Positions 48,601 to 62,723 of a DNA stretch of 64,000 nt are shown here, one piece after another. The notes under the pieces were generated by a model. The model saw only the letters and a program-made list of their open reading frames with translations, searched no databases and was not told the DNA's origin. The DNA is taken from NCBI RefSeq assembly GCF_022539315.1, contig NC_066315.1, forward strand, positions 16,219,649 through 16,283,648, in the 5' to 3' direction. Position 1 is the stretch's first letter. Every line of letters starts with the position of its first letter. Source of the DNA: Serinus canaria (taxonomy: Eukaryota; Chordata; Aves; Passeriformes; Fringillidae). The position numbers were made by a program, and so were the translations under genes.

Positions 48601-51600
48601 TTTGATTGTAAAGGGTGAAGCAAAAAAATGCCTGTTCTTCCTGCCCATGAAATTCTACCTTTACAGGTACAAGCAGATGGTACAAAAGTATTTTAAAACA
48701 TTTAAGGAGATCTTCCCACTGAAGTGATTTCCAGTAACTTATACAAGGATCCCTTGATGTTTTGACTTTAAATTTCTTCTTGAATTCTGAACTAGTTAGC
48801 CAAGAAATAGTAAAGTTATTAATTTTTCTATTTATGCATTTTTTTTCTGCGTACTGTGATGATGCTTAAAGGCACTGATCACAAGTAAGGGCTTCACTTG
48901 GCCAGGGAGTGATGTGTACCTGCATGAGAAGAAGATGACTCCAGAAAACTTTCAATTTAAATGTAACACACAATAAGGTGGAGGTGAACAAACAGATAGG
49001 ACTGCTAGAAAAATTATGTAAAATATTTATATGTTCATATTTGATAGTTGAAGAAAACCAGGATACATTTTTTCAACTGCTAAGTCATAACTGCAACTCA
49101 GTCATCTTGTGTAAAATATAAATAACAAATACTGACTGTGAACTTTTTGTAAAAATCTAGAACCACTGGAGAGTTGCCAGTCACCCAGACTTTAGGGCGC
49201 TCACACCATATGGGAACCGTAACTGGTGCTGTTGTCAGGTTTTTGCATGGGTGTGCCTGTGCTGAAGGCTACATGAAGTCCAAGTAAATTAGTCTCTGTT
49301 TTGTTTTGCATTGTTCTGAGCAGCTTTTATTTTCCAAATTGATTTAAAGATATATTTCTGTGCTGCACTATGAAAAAGTTCATTTTCTCCTGTTCTTGTT
49401 CCATTGTACATACAGAACTAATTATTTTTGGGGCTAGAGCAACCATTAACCTAATGATTAAGGCACATACTTGAAATGCAGATGATCAGAGGTTTTGTTC
49501 ATGTTCTGATATTTTTTATTGTTGAAAGTGTCGATCCAACCTACCCATGCATAGAACTGATCTTTAGCCTTACTCTATGGTCTGGTTAATGCTTTTATTT
49601 GCCCAACATGGAAGTGTTCTGTTTTCTTATATTACAAAATACTAGTGGATGCCTTCTGGAATATCAGTTGTGGTAGCTTATAAGAACATCACCAGGAATG
49701 CTGAAAAGTAAATTTCAATGGCTTGGTACAATGAAGTGGGCAAAGAAGACACTCATGCCCTAAGAATGGGACTTGATTTGTATAATAATACCTTTTAATT
49801 TTTTTTTAAATTGGTCTTTTCATCAGGGTACAGCCTTAAGAAATGCATGGGAGGGGAGATGGGGAGAGCATGGATGTGCTAAGCTTGGGTTTGTTGGTAG
49901 ATTGGTTTTGGTTTATTTAGCAAAGAAGTCACAACAGCCATAATGTATCTTCTGAATCCAGTGTGGAGTTAATAGGAGGTATTTGTGCTTTTTGAGTTTA
50001 GTTCTTAGTGGCAGAAATATTGGGCTCTTCTATTCCCTTCTAATATTCCAAGATATAAAACCTGTTTGTTTAACCACTGTTTCTGAAAGTTATTGTGAAA
50101 TGTAGATTTCATATTTGGAAGGTTTTTATAATGACTGTGTTAAAAAATACAGCTTCTGTAATTTATTGTGCAGAGCTTCCAGAAAACTGGTCATTGTTTG
50201 CTAAGGTCATAAATACCTACAAGAAGTTTTGGCTAACTGTTTTATGTTCAAAGACTTTCGTAAGACCATCTTTGTGAAATAAATAGATGTAAATTACAAA
50301 ACATGGAAGACAATTACTAGTAATTTCTGCTGAAAACATTTTAAACCCAACCTTTTATCACATACTATATTTATTTGGAGTATAGAAAATTAAATGGAAA
50401 AGCACAGTCACACACTTCTTTAGGAGAATTTGGCAGGTGTGATTTTTTTTCTTGTGGGGGCCTTTGGTGAAAACATTAAATACACAATATGGAGTTTTAC
50501 ATTGTAAAGCAAGGTTTAATATATCTTCATAAATCAATCCAAAATATTTCATGTAATATCTGTGCCATAGTACTGTTTGGGAGTAATAGAATGTATTTGC
50601 AATTTACATGTTTGTGTTGTAATTTTGCATTTAGAAAAACCCCCTTTGTAACTGCAATGGTTTGCTCTGCTCAGGCTCCACAGTTCAGGCTGGAGATACG
50701 GCGCGTCTGGCACATGCTCCAGGCTGATGCCTGTTGCTTTTTATAACAGTTGTTACAGTTCTTGGACATCAAGAAAGAGGGCACTAGATTCCAAAATTTC
50801 TGCATGTCTGTTGTCTATCAAAAATATGCTAAATCCCTTTACCCATAAATGTATTGATCACATCACACTTAAATTTTGGATATAAGAGATTCCATAAACT
50901 AAGTCACATACTATCGTGTTTTATTCCGTTTCAGAAGGATTAATGTAAATTGACAGTGTTGATTGATTAGTGTAAATTGACCAGTTTCCATTGTGTTGGC
51001 AACTGCCAGGTTGCTTTAAACATTTTGCTTACAGTTTCAGCTTCAGGAAGCAGTAGCCAGTAACTGTTCTACCTTCACAATAAGCAAAATGTCACCATTC
51101 AAAAAGTAAGAGTACTTTTAGGGAAAACATTTTGCTTTTGCACCATTGACAAAGTAATGAAGTTTGGCTTTAATATAGATTAAGCCTCAGACTTTAAATT
51201 ACTTTTTCAAATTTTCACATTACTGAAGTTTATGTTGTGTAGTAAGTGTTGTGTTAAAATCTGGCTGATTGTGGATGGGAAAAACAGCAGCCTAAGGGAG
51301 ATCAGCTTATTTTTGCCCAAACTCTGTGCTTCAGGAGATCTCTAATTTTGTAACATTTGGATAACAAACCTAGAGGCTGGCATAAAGCTCCTCTTGGCAC
51401 ATTTTAAACATCTTTTAGTCTTATAAAAAGAAGCTTGTCCCACTAAGCTGTACATTTGTTGGAGCTGTTTAACAGTAGCTGTGCCCTGCAGCTCTTTTAG
51501 TGATAAATGAGCCATTTCAAATAAGGGCAATTGCAGCCAACTGTGCAGAAGGAATCATTAAAAAAAAATTTAAATAGACATTTTTGAAGCTTAAAAATGC

Positions 51601-52678
51601 ACAAACAGAGTATGTTAAATCAAAATATATGCTGCTCCTTTTAATGGAAAAGATTGCTACTGGCTAAGTCTGCCAGCTTCAATAGGTGTGCCAAAAAGCC
51701 AAGGAATCTGGCAGAATCTGCAGATAGCAGTTCCATCTTTCATCTATATTTCTTTTCTGTATTTATCTTGCTTTAGAAAATGCAGAGAATGTCTTTTCCT
51801 TCTGACTTGGCGCTATTTCCAAACCACAGAAATACACAGAGCTGCTCCTTGCAATTGTTTAGCTCCCCGCACCACTCTTATCCTTGTGACTGTGTGAATC
51901 ATTTCTTTCTAATTTGGCAATAATAAGAAAGAAGAGCATTAAAATATTTTTATGTTTATGGAATAGTATCTTAACTGAACTGTCAGATATAAAATTAGTT
52001 TTCTTAATTAAGAGAGACTTTTAATGTGGGTTTAATGTGTAAGGACAGAATGCCAGGTAATTATTTTTGACATTCAGCTGATCAAAAATAGTTTCCTTGT
52101 ATGTAAGGAGCTATTCAAAGAATCTGAACATAAAAAATACTAAGAAAAAAGTTCTTCCTGTAGAATCAATCACTCAGTTCAGTTTGGCTTCAAGCCCTAT
52201 TCATTGTAATCTCTCTTATATTGTCGTTGCAAAGCACACTCGCTGGTATCTTTTAAGTGATAAGGCACAACTTATTGATATCCCTTTCAAGGGAAGATGC
52301 TAAGGAAAAGCTTATTTGCAGTGTGTGGATAATGGGATGGACTCTAGTGTTAATGTTCCTGGTCAGTGTTTTGTACTTTGGCATCAAATCTGAAGACCTG
52401 ACAAGGCTGCCAGGCAGGACGAGCCTGATGAGAATTCTGTCCTGACTCGAGTGAGGGCAGGGACAGGATATGATGCAGTTATGCTCATTTTACAATCAAT
52501 TGCATGTGAAAGCTAAAATGTATCTTCTCCTGGACTATAAGTGAAGCTTCATATGATTTCCTTTCATTGAAAATTTGATTTTAATTACTTTTGCTTTTAT
52601 CTCTAAGGGTAATTATTGGCTGTATTTATCAGCTGCTAGTCAGTGCAGAATTTATTGCCATGCCATGGTTTATGATAA

Positions 52679-52714
52679 TTCTTCATCTCTGGAAGCCTTC
52701 TTCATCTCTGGAAG
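52679..52714 (+). repeat. Tandem duplication, 17-bp copies
   Basis: TTCTTCATCTCTGGAAG occurs at 52679-52695 and 52698-52714 with CC between, a 19-bp period. A recent-looking local duplication. Confidence 0.9.
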
Positions 52715-55700
52715 AAAAAAATGTAATGTTAAAGTGAGAGAATATTATTAGCCAGTAACACTGCAAATTACATGTTACCTTTGGATTTAGGAGAGCTGTA
52801 AAGCCTGATAGGAGGTGCCTTTAGGCTGATTCTCTTCTACTTATAGCATTTGTATTGAAGGTATAGTTAAAAATAAAAAAACTTTTCCATGACATAGGAT
52901 GGAGAAAGCAGCAACTCATAAATGTGCTTCCATACTCCTGTACAGGTATGAGAGTTCCAAATACAAGGAAAAGATACATAATTAGGGCTCTGTGGAAATA
53001 GAGAAAAGTTTAAAATATCAAGAAAGTCTTTAGAACATCTAAAATCAAAATTGCACTAGTCCAGTCGAATGAATGCGCCTTCTCAGAATTCCCAAGAGAC
53101 ATAATTGCTGGACTCCAGAGGCATTATAGCCTAAGAGGGTGTGTATATATTGAAAAAAAAGTCTGTCTTTGGCACTGGATTTGCTGAACATTCATGGTGT
53201 AGAGAATATTTTATTAGTCTTTTGCTTCTCAAAGAATTTTGTCTTTCCATCAGTTGATTACTCTATTGGTGTGCAGTAGTCCTGTTGCTGTTTGGAAAGG
53301 TGGAATTGACAATGCTTGGATTTTAAGAAAGCAGTGAGCGGCACTCTTCACCAAAAACTACTCAAGAAATTAAAATGTGATGTGATAAGAAGGCAGAGTC
53401 CTAGAGAGGATAAATAACTGTTTAAAACTCAGGAATCAAAGTTTAGAAATTATGATGAAGTTTTGGAGCCAAAGGATCTTCATAAATGGTAAGGGGAAGG
53501 GTGGTAAATGGTCATGTCACAAACTGCTGACAAAACAGTTCTCTGTAATAAGTGCAGACAGAGACAATTGCAAACTGCAGTTCACAGTACAGAACCCTAG
53601 AGGTCAAATGTCCTGTACAAATACATCACAGCTCCGTGCAGTTTTCCCCTTTCATGGATTTACTACACTGAACAGTTTTGCATGCTGCACGTGCTGCAGA
53701 TAGTGCCAGTAACTATTGGTTAGGATTGAAAAGATGTCCAAATGTTTGGGTGGGGCAATAAAATCCTTCCAAACAATTTGGACAGAAAATTTTTCAATGT
53801 AAGATACAGTTAAGGATACCATGAAGCCCTGACTTTGCTTCTGATTGATCAGGTTGTTTCTGGTAATCTTTATGCTCTTGGTTTCATAATCCAAGAATCC
53901 TCATGAAATTTGCAGTTATATGTAGGTGTTATTTATCCTTAAATTTTTGTTGACATCCAGGAGTGTGGGGGGGAGAAACTGATAGTCTGTTTAATTCTTC
54001 TGCATCAGAAATGCATATGAGGGAATTGTGTTTTGAGAAACCACTCTTTCACAAAATGTACAATATTCTGCATAAAGATACTTCTGTTCAGAGAAGGATG
54101 TTAAGTTCCTTAATTGTCATCATGAGTCAAAGCCATAATGTGCTGTTTAAATGAAAAAATGGCCTGTTTGAGTGGGGAGCTGATGAAGTAGAGAGCACAT
54201 TCCCTGTGTGGGAACAGTACTTTCTCTTAAATCATCTTCCACATACTGCTTTTATTAGGTGGCAGCATGCCTCAAACATACTCACCCAAGAATGCCCAAC
54301 ACATGGTCAGTAATTTTCTTGTGCTTGCACTAGTGTTGTGAAATAATGTCTTGGGTAGCTGGTTAGCTCCAACCATTTCATCCTACCCGAGAGACAAAGT
54401 AACCACTACACCAGGTTTAAATCATGATTCTTTTAACCTTTTTCAGTAACATTCAGGTAGAAGGTTCACATGAAGGTTCAATTTTTTTTTCTCCTGTGCT
54501 AAAGCACAGAGTTGCATGGTTTTATAAAATTAATTTTCACATCTTCCCCCGCATGCTTTAACCAGCTTTAGCAGAGCTTTTATGCATGTGGTACAACCTC
54601 CACTTGCCCAAGCACAACTATAACTTTCTTTTTATAGAACTAAAACAGCTCAAGCAAATGAATAAGCCAAAAACATTTCCAAAACCTGAAGCTTGGAATT
54701 GAAGTTGAGAAGTTAATAAAAAAAAAGAAGAACAGGCTTTTGTTCTAATCAGAGAATAGCTTTAAATTTAACTTTTATTAATTGATTTTTCACTTCCTGC
54801 TTCATAGTCACATCTTTAGAGAGTGAAGGAAGAAGATCAAAGTCTCTAGTATTTCTGACATATAAAAGTCAGACAGGTATTATTGCTTTCTTGTTTGCAT
54901 GCAACACAGTATTTTTAAAAGTCTCTGATCTCACAAAACTTCCAAAAGTCAGCAACCATTCAAGCACTTTGAGGCAGAGTCCTTGGGTGGCTTTGGAGAG
55001 ACATTTTGCTTATTTTTGAAAAACTGTCTAACTCCCCTCTAAAGAATGTATGCAAATCACAATTACTTTGGTTGTATATGACCTGATTGGAGTGCTAATT
55101 CAAGCAACTCCCTTTTTTTCAGTCACCAAAAAACCAAAGCATTTATGTGTCACAATTAGTGTACATGGTAATGTTTTCCTCAACACAGACTTTTTAAAAG
55201 CACTCAAATTTCCAGCACTTGTAAATATATTTTATGACAACTGACCAAACTGTTCATAAAAAATTTGTGTTATAGGAAGACGACTCCTTAGTATAAAATA
55301 ATTTGGTTTTCTGTAATAGCAAAAAAGCAGTTTGAAAATCTTGAGAAATAAATTGTATCATACATTTAATTTTCTGATATTAAGAAAACTTAGACTTACT
55401 AATATGAATGAACATGTGGACTATACATGTACTCTTGTCCATGAACAGCCCCAGATCTTTTCTTGCGTCATCACATTCAGTTTCATATTTGTGTGAATAG
55501 AGCAGATCTGTGTTCATACCATCTATACATTTATTTATCCTGTGTTCTAATTCAACATTTTCTTGTACATTTACTAGTCTAAAATCAGATTGTATGTTGA
55601 ACAGTACCACTCATCTTCCAGTTTATGTAAATGTATGCACTGTTGCAACCCCCACATCTTAAAACATAAGACTATAGAACAGTCTTCCTGTGTGCCACAA

Positions 55701-58014
55701 AAAACCCAGCTTTAAAATGTGCTGGCTACTTATTTCAAACAAACGCTATTGTACAAATTCACAGGGAGAACCTCCTACTTTTATCCCCAGACTTTGATAT
55801 GTAAGGTTTAGTAGCAAAAGTGCCTCCCTGGTTTTGATTGTAATGATTGTATGTAGGAAGAGAGACCCTTAGAGCATTTGACCTAAAGCTATATTAACTT
55901 TAGAGATCAACCTCAGAGTACTTTCAATTGAATACAGAAGAGAGTTTGGAGTCAGATCATGCTTGCCAGTAGATCTAACATACTTTTAAAATGTTGTTAC
56001 AGTCAGACTATGTTCTCAGATCTCTATTCTCAGGATAAGGTGCACTTGAGGGAAATATTGCAAAATTTGTCAAAAGTCTGGAAACTGTAGTGTCCCTTTA
56101 CTGCAGTTCAGTGTTGTTTTCAAAGATGGAATATTTAAGAGTGCATTTCAGGGATATCAGACAAACCAAAGGGGAAAAAAAACACACCATGTTTTCAGGG
56201 CATTGTTGATAAATCAGGCAGAATCCTTCAGAATGTAGGGGTTAATGGACAGCTTAAACCTCATTTTTTATCTCTGACTTGCTGCTGATAGTTTATTTGC
56301 AACTGCCCCTGATTAATTTTCATATTATTTTCATGTGATTGCTAGAGATAGACAAGATTATGGTATTCGTATCCATAGTAATGTTAAAAATTTTGAAACA
56401 AAACTGAATTAGCAATTCTTTCTCAATTTCCTATACTATCTCCTCAATAATGTTGAAGAAGGAAAGGAAAGGTGAAAGTCATGCCCCTGCAAAATGAAAA
56501 GGAAAGCAAAGAATGAAAAAGCAGGTAAGCATGGAAAAGGAGCAGAAAATACAAAAAAGAAAGATTGGTCAGGTTTGCAATGGTACAAAGGAAGGATGTT
56601 ACTGAGCCAAAGGAAACTATGAAAGGGACATCCACGACATAAGTTTATAGTTTTGAATGTCCATTCCATATAATAAGTAAGCAGGCTCATAATTTATTCT
56701 TAATAGATTTTGAAATGTCACTCTATTGAAATCACAAAAAAAGTTCTTTATTCTCTCTATGCCACCAAAAGCCTTTTATATGTTAATCTTCTTTTGAAAA
56801 CTACAATGAAATAAAAATAAAATACAGAAAGTGGTTCAAATAAAAATATGCTGTGAGACCCTGGGCTTCATCACTTTTGGATTATCAAATCTGCCTATTG
56901 TTTTTTATGGGATGAATTTCATATCCTGTAGGACTTTTTGTACATTGGAATGTTCACGATGATTGAATTCTTTCTTAATATTGCACCAAACGTCTTGCAG
57001 CTGAATGGAGATTCAAGCTGTCTGCCTTTAAGGTCTCCAATTAGTTCCATATAATTGTACCTTTTAAACAAAGATTAGAAATAATTTTGATTACTAGTTT
57101 TATTTAGCTACTTCACCTTTGCATGACATTTTTATAAGCAGTTAGATTTACACCTGAAATAATTGTAAATATTCCTCTGAAATCCTGTAAGTATCAAACT
57201 GAGATAGGAAAACCTTTAAACCTTAGAGTATTTTAAAATGGTTTGCAAATTTGCGGTTTTTAAACTATTCTACATTTCACTATTTGACATTTTGTGGATT
57301 ATCTCCTTGTCAGTAAGATTCACAGTTCTCTGCCCATTTATTGTGTCTTTGCAGAGAAGGAGGGCATCCTTCTCTAAATAACTATATAAGAAAAAGACAG
57401 TAAAACAGATGAGGTGAAGAGAGCTGTAGAGTGTATTCATATTTTGTAGCTATAAAAACATTTGCCAGTATGTGTGGCTATACCATATAATAATTCCCTT
57501 TAGGCATATAGGTTTTATGTATGTCTCCAAAGTAATGCAATGCAACATTTAACCTTATTGGAGAATATGACAACTATATTCTTATTTTGTATGTTATTAT
57601 TGTGTGGTCAAGAGATTTCTTTTCAAAAGTGCTGTTCCCATTTGGATATTGAAGAAATATGGCCCTTGTCCTAGATGCCTTTCAGTTTAGTTGTAACAAA
57701 GGAGGGAACTAAACAAAATAGACAAAAATGGACAGACAGCAGGTAAGAAAAATGGAAAAATGAAGCTGTGTCCAGAAGGATTTTAAGCTTCAAATCTATC
57801 ATTGTATAAAATGAGTTGTAGCTCACTGAAACTGCTTATCCTAATGAAATAGTAAACATCTTATGGTAAAGTACCAGTAATCATATGTTCAGAATATTTC
57901 ACTGAAACTATCAAGCCCTATACTTCTTTTCCTGGAATTTTGTGGGATTCATCTTGCCAACAGTCATTTTGTCCCAGGTAGTCACATAAGAAAAATTACT
58001 TGCCATGAACAAAT

Positions 58015-58041
58015 CACCTGTCTTAAGTCTTGAGACAGGTG
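58015..58041. repeat. Near-perfect hairpin with E-box ends
   Basis: CACCTGTCT pairs with AGACAGGTG; inside, a T-G pair and AAG/CTT extend the stem to 13 bp around one unpaired base. Each end is a CACCTG/CAGGTG E-box. Confidence 0.85.
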
Positions 58042-59182
58042 AGATGGTTTAAGTGCACAAAAACACAAGGCAAGTCTGTTCTCATCCTAACTTGGAGCCC
58101 TGCACCTCTTTGCAGGAAATGCAGAGGTTTTCCCATTCCTGTACTCTTTCTGAGGGAGGATGGGAAGGATGAAAAAGAAGAGACAGCTCCTGACCAGCCT
58201 GCTGGCTACCATTGTGTTCAGGTGGAGCTTAGCCCAAGCTGCATCCTTTGAACTTCCTGATACCCTCCAGCCATTGTTGAGTGATTCCAAAAAAGTTGCC
58301 CTTTTCCTGCGGCTGCCAGAATGGAGATGTGTTTCATGGAAGAGAGAAAAGACAGAAATAGGACAAGAAAGGAAAAGAGGCCAGGTGTAATCTTCCCAGA
58401 ATTTCTCCCATCCCAACCAGAGAGCTTCAGTTTGACCTCTTTATGTTCAGAATGGGTGAAGTAGGCTGCACCAGGGGTTGCTCTGACTTTAGTCCCAGGG
58501 AGGAGAGACCCTGTGCAAGGGGGAATCAGCACAGTGAATGTCAGCCTTGCCCATTTTTTGGAATTTCTTGGTACTGGATTTTGTACAACTGCTAGCTCAG
58601 AGTGTTCCCCAGTGTGTGGGACTTTAGTTTGAAATCTGTTTTCTTTGTGCCACCTGAGGAAAAAACCTAAAAAACAAACAAAACACCCCAGAACTTACAT
58701 GAGCATCTTCTTCTTAAGTCTGGGTATGGTACATGTTGTCTTATCCTTTTTCAGCTGGAAAGGAAAATCAGGAAATTGGCCTGAATTTTAGTTTAGAAAC
58801 AGTGACTTAGCTTAACCTTCATTATGCTTTGATTGTGGAGTATGTTTTATTATTTATAATTTAATTTTATAAGAAGTATTTTCATAGGAATATGTGTAAC
58901 GTAACACTAACTAGGTGCTTTAATATTTTCCAGTGTGCACTATGGTGTTGAAAGTTAGAAAATGCTGGCTGGATCTAGACTGATACTTTCTTGGATAAGC
59001 CTCTACCATATGCTTTTATTTAAAGTATTTTTTTTTCTTTCAGGTTGGATTTATAAAAAACATGTGAAAAATGTCTTTTTTTGAAAAAGAAGTGTTACGC
59101 AATTAGAAAATCACAGTGCTAGAAATTTTGCATCCTTCAGGAAATGTTGCATGTAAAAGAAGCCAGATACTAAATCTAAATT

Positions 59183-59202
59183 AAAAAAAAAAAAAAAAAA
59201 AA
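59183..59202 (+). repeat. A20 homopolymer
   Basis: Twenty A residues between CTAAATT and GGCAAG. No retrocopy body or target-site duplication is seen around it. Confidence 0.9.
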
Positions 59203-59889
59203 GGCAAGTTCTGCCACCAACTGTAAATGCTATGTCAATCTACAAGATGTTGTACTGAAGTGTATGTCTTTAGTTCCAGGAATTTTAAGCTCTATGTGAA
59301 CTTTGCTTGGCTTCCCAGTATAGATATGAATCTTGTTGAAGGAGTTTATCCATATTTCCTTCTGATTAGAAAAATTTAAATAAGATTTGTTTTACAGGGC
59401 AGAAAACCTAAAGAAGCCAGGACAAAAAGGGCATTAATTATTTTTTATATAGTTATTCTTTATTCATAATTTTCATCCATGTTCACAAGACTCTGGGGTA
59501 TTGAATAGGCTGATCTTTTATCTGTTTTTTGTGAGCCGGAGAGCCTCTTTCCAACAGCCTTGTTCTGCACTTTCCATTGTTTTATAAAACTTGTTGTGGA
59601 CACATCGCATCACTAACCCCTTATTTAAAGATTATTCCATGCCAACCTCTATACTTCCTGCAAACATGACACCCTATGCTTTCTGCTTCCCCTCTCTGAG
59701 TCAGGAAGCTGCAGTGACTGTGGCTGAAGGAAAGTGAGTAATTCTAAGTTATTGTAACCAGTATATGGAGACCATCTGAGATTTTGTCAGATTTAGAGTT
59801 TGTTGGTACAATACTTACCTCTGCTTTTTCTGCTTTTAAGTCCCCCTGGGCTACATCTTTTGTAGAAGTGAAAAAATCTAGAATTACAT

Positions 59890-60605
59890 CACTGTTTGCA
59901 GTGATACAGGCTAGAGACTGACATGCTGAGGAGCATGGAGATTTACTGAAAAGGGTATGGAGATTTTGTAGACAGCAAGCAGAATGTTAGCCAGCAATGT
60001 GTCTTGACAGCAAAGTCACAATTCTGGACTTACAGCAGGAGCACAGCCAGTAGGTTGAGGGAAGTGATTGTCCCCTTTAGCACTAATTAGATCACACCTA
60101 GAATTCTGCATCCATCTTTGGCCTTTGATGTAGGGAACGTATGGATAAACCATAATAGGTTCAGCAGAGGACCAGCAGGATGGTCAGAACCTGAAGCACT
60201 GCTCTGTGAGGAGAACCTAAGCAAACTGGGCTTTTTCAGCCTGGAGAAGAGAGAGCTTTAACGGGACTGAATAGCAGCCTTGCAGTTCCTATGGGGAATT
60301 CAGTCATCAAAAAGATGGAGCGAGGCTTTTCACAGCAATGTGTGGCAAGAGGACGAGAAAGAATGAGCATAAACTAAATCAAGAGTAAATGGGCACAGGG
60401 AAAACCTTTTTCTCCACCAGCTCAGTCAGACATTGCAATAGGTTGACAAAGGTGTTGTGCCATCTCTATTCTTGAAGTTTTTCAAGATTGGACTGAAAAA
60501 CTGGGAAGCCCAGGCGAACCTCCTATCTGGCTCAGCTTTGGGCATGACCCTAGGCTAGAGACCTCCTGAGAGCCTCTCTGTTCTGAATTCCTCTGTGACT
60601 GTGTT
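59890..60605 (+). mobile_element. Old, diverged CR1 LINE fragment
   Basis: Sense orientation. Traces in order: GTAGACAGCAAGCAGAATGT with GCCAGCAATGTGTCTTGACA, AGGGAAGTGATTGTCCCC, AGATCACACCTAGAATTCTG, TTCAGCCTGGAGAAGAGAG, a degenerate tail-region block, and GAATTCCTCTGTGACTGTG at the end. These correspond to successive CR1 blocks but with far more substitutions than the copies at 3515 and 15970, so it is an older insertion or subfamily. Confidence 0.85.
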
Positions 60606-62703
60606 GTCATAATATAGTATCACAGTTCTGGGGTAGTAATAGCAAGATCTTAATTGTTCTGAATATTTAAATGATTTGGCTGTGTATCGCTTTTGGAATC
60701 CAGAAATGCTACATATGCCCTGTACATTCTCCAAACAGCTTGTATTTGTGCTTATTTACTGGTATGACGTGCAAACTGTGCAAAAACATTGGACTCTAGC
60801 CTTGGAATATAGATACCTGCCAACAGAAAATGAAGGCTACATGGTGCTGCAAATGCTTTCTCTGTCTATGGAAAGTGCCTTTTATGTGCCAGAAAGAAGC
60901 ATTTATACCACATGTTTTTTTTACTGCTTCTCACATCTGTTAACATTTACATGTGTCAGAAAACAATACCTGAACAGTGAAGGGAAGGGATACATGAAGT
61001 TCAAGGGTATTATATCAAGAAAAATGGCATGTCATATTGCATATAGTACATTGGAATAAAAGAAAAGGAAAAAGGAAAAAGATTTTTTGGACTTGTCAAA
61101 TATACCTAATACCTGGGCATAGTTTGTAAGTACTATCTATGAATGCATTTCCATACCTGAATTGAATGATCCAAATTGCCAGTAAATGGAACTGAACCTA
61201 TGAAAGGGCCAAGGAGTGATAATCAGGAGGTGAAAGAATTATAAATGTCTTAGTTTATTAAAAAAAAGAATAAGTTTCATTTCATTAAAGGCAGGATTTA
61301 TATCAAAACCTTCAAAGCTGGGTTCCTAAATACAGAATTACATACTTCTATTGAAATATTTTGCATTTTTGATAATCTTCTCTTCAGCTGTCTTTTTGTT
61401 AGTACAAAAGGAGTAGGTTAACTGACAAATGTTGCTGTATATCCACAGTCCTTAGAGGCAGCTACTGTATTGGGCAGTGTTTCCAAGAATAGTGCTTTGA
61501 AGTCTCACATTGAAAATCCTGAGACACAGTGTAGTACTGGGTTTTGTATGACGTGGCAGTTCTTGCAGATTTTACCACTGGCAAGTGATTTAGAAGAGCA
61601 GCAAATTAGAGAGAAACTGATCTGTGATCCCCTAAACACGGAAGGAAAAAAATCAGTATTTGCTACCTTTGTAAAAACTGGTGTTTGCATTGGTTGCATA
61701 TGTACCAGTAGCTCTTTAGGCATCTCTTTGGGTCTTTTGTACCAGTTTCATGCAGGATTCTGTTCTTTGATGCCTCACCCTGATTTTCCAAAATGCACCT
61801 ACAATAAAGAGCATGGATCCTCCCCTACAGCTATTGTCACTGCCTAATATTGAGTTCTTTGTGGAAAGTGACAGAAAATACCTATTCTCCCATGTCTTTT
61901 GAGTCTGGAAAGAAATGATGGCTAAAATAAGAGATTAACCTTGAATTTAATCCTACCTAACGTGTAGTCATAATAAAGGCAAAGGTCAATTTTTGTTTTT
62001 TCCTATGTTCCTACTAGATAATGTATCTCTGAAACAATATTTTTGATGAACATCTGCTCTTGCACATGGATACAAGTCTTATCTGAAATTATTATGGATG
62101 TTAGAGCTCCACACTCACTACACTGAAAAAGCCTTGCATTAGATCTGTGAAGATGCAATGAATAATCACATAAGGCATATGGTTTCCATGCCCCCAAATT
62201 TAAAACCTAGGGCTTTACCAAAACCACCATATGAACGGCATGTGCATACATATTTTTGGGTTTGAGTCAGGGATATGAAGGATCTATAGCAGTTTTCTTC
62301 TGTTAGTTGCACAAGAAAGTTATGAAGCACCTGAAGAATCACATGGTAATTTAAGCTGATGAGAAATCAGCTCTTGACAAATGGCTGAGAAGAAAGATCT
62401 TCATCTAGCAGTGTTTCTGAAGGAAAAAATGGAAGTTAAGCATTTGATAAGCTTGCATTCTGGTCTTTGTGCTTTGGTCTTTGGTTGCTGACCCTGGCCA
62501 AGGTTTTTCACACAAATAAAGTATAGAAACGTAAACCTTTCTCATATAATTTCTTCTCATGTCATTTTAACGCTGGTCTATCCTTTCAGAAGAGTTAATA
62601 TTTTAAGAGTCCTACCTAGCTTCTTGGACCTAGATATCTGATTACAGGAATGGAAATTTTAAGAGGAAGGATTCCTAGAAAAAATTATCATTGATGCTTA
62701 ATT

Positions 62704-62723
62704 GATAATAATAATAATAATAA
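62704..62723 (+). repeat. (TAA)n microsatellite
   Basis: About six to seven ATA/TAA units after TTGA, degenerating into CAACAAC. Confidence 0.8.

Noticed and set aside
51039..51112. Possible ODAD2 last exon (reads FQLQEAVASNC, stop at about 51110)
   Set aside because: Only LQEA resembles the expected C terminus; the rest does not match and the usable acceptor puts the frame elsewhere.
59044..59066. Alternative terminal exon after a strong TTTTTTTTCTTTCAG acceptor (reads VGFIKNM then stop)
   Set aside because: Good acceptor and phase, but the seven residues have no likeness to ODAD2 C termini. Only transcript data could revive it.
59000..59202. Processed pseudogene ending in A20
   Set aside because: No coding remnant upstream and no target-site duplication around the A tract.
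59671..59735. Possible ODAD2 last exon (reads LSQEAAVTVAEGK then stop)
   Set aside because: Only QEAA agrees; no acceptor with a pyrimidine tract directly before it in a compatible position, and the following residues differ from the family.
60676..61059. 127-codon open frame on the + strand
   Set aside because: No recognisable domain, no splice sites or promoter context, AT-rich codon use like the intron. Consistent with chance just after a CR1.
61470..61847. 125-codon open frame on the + strand
   Set aside because: No family resemblance; Cys and Ser scatter with no motif. Not supported as a gene.
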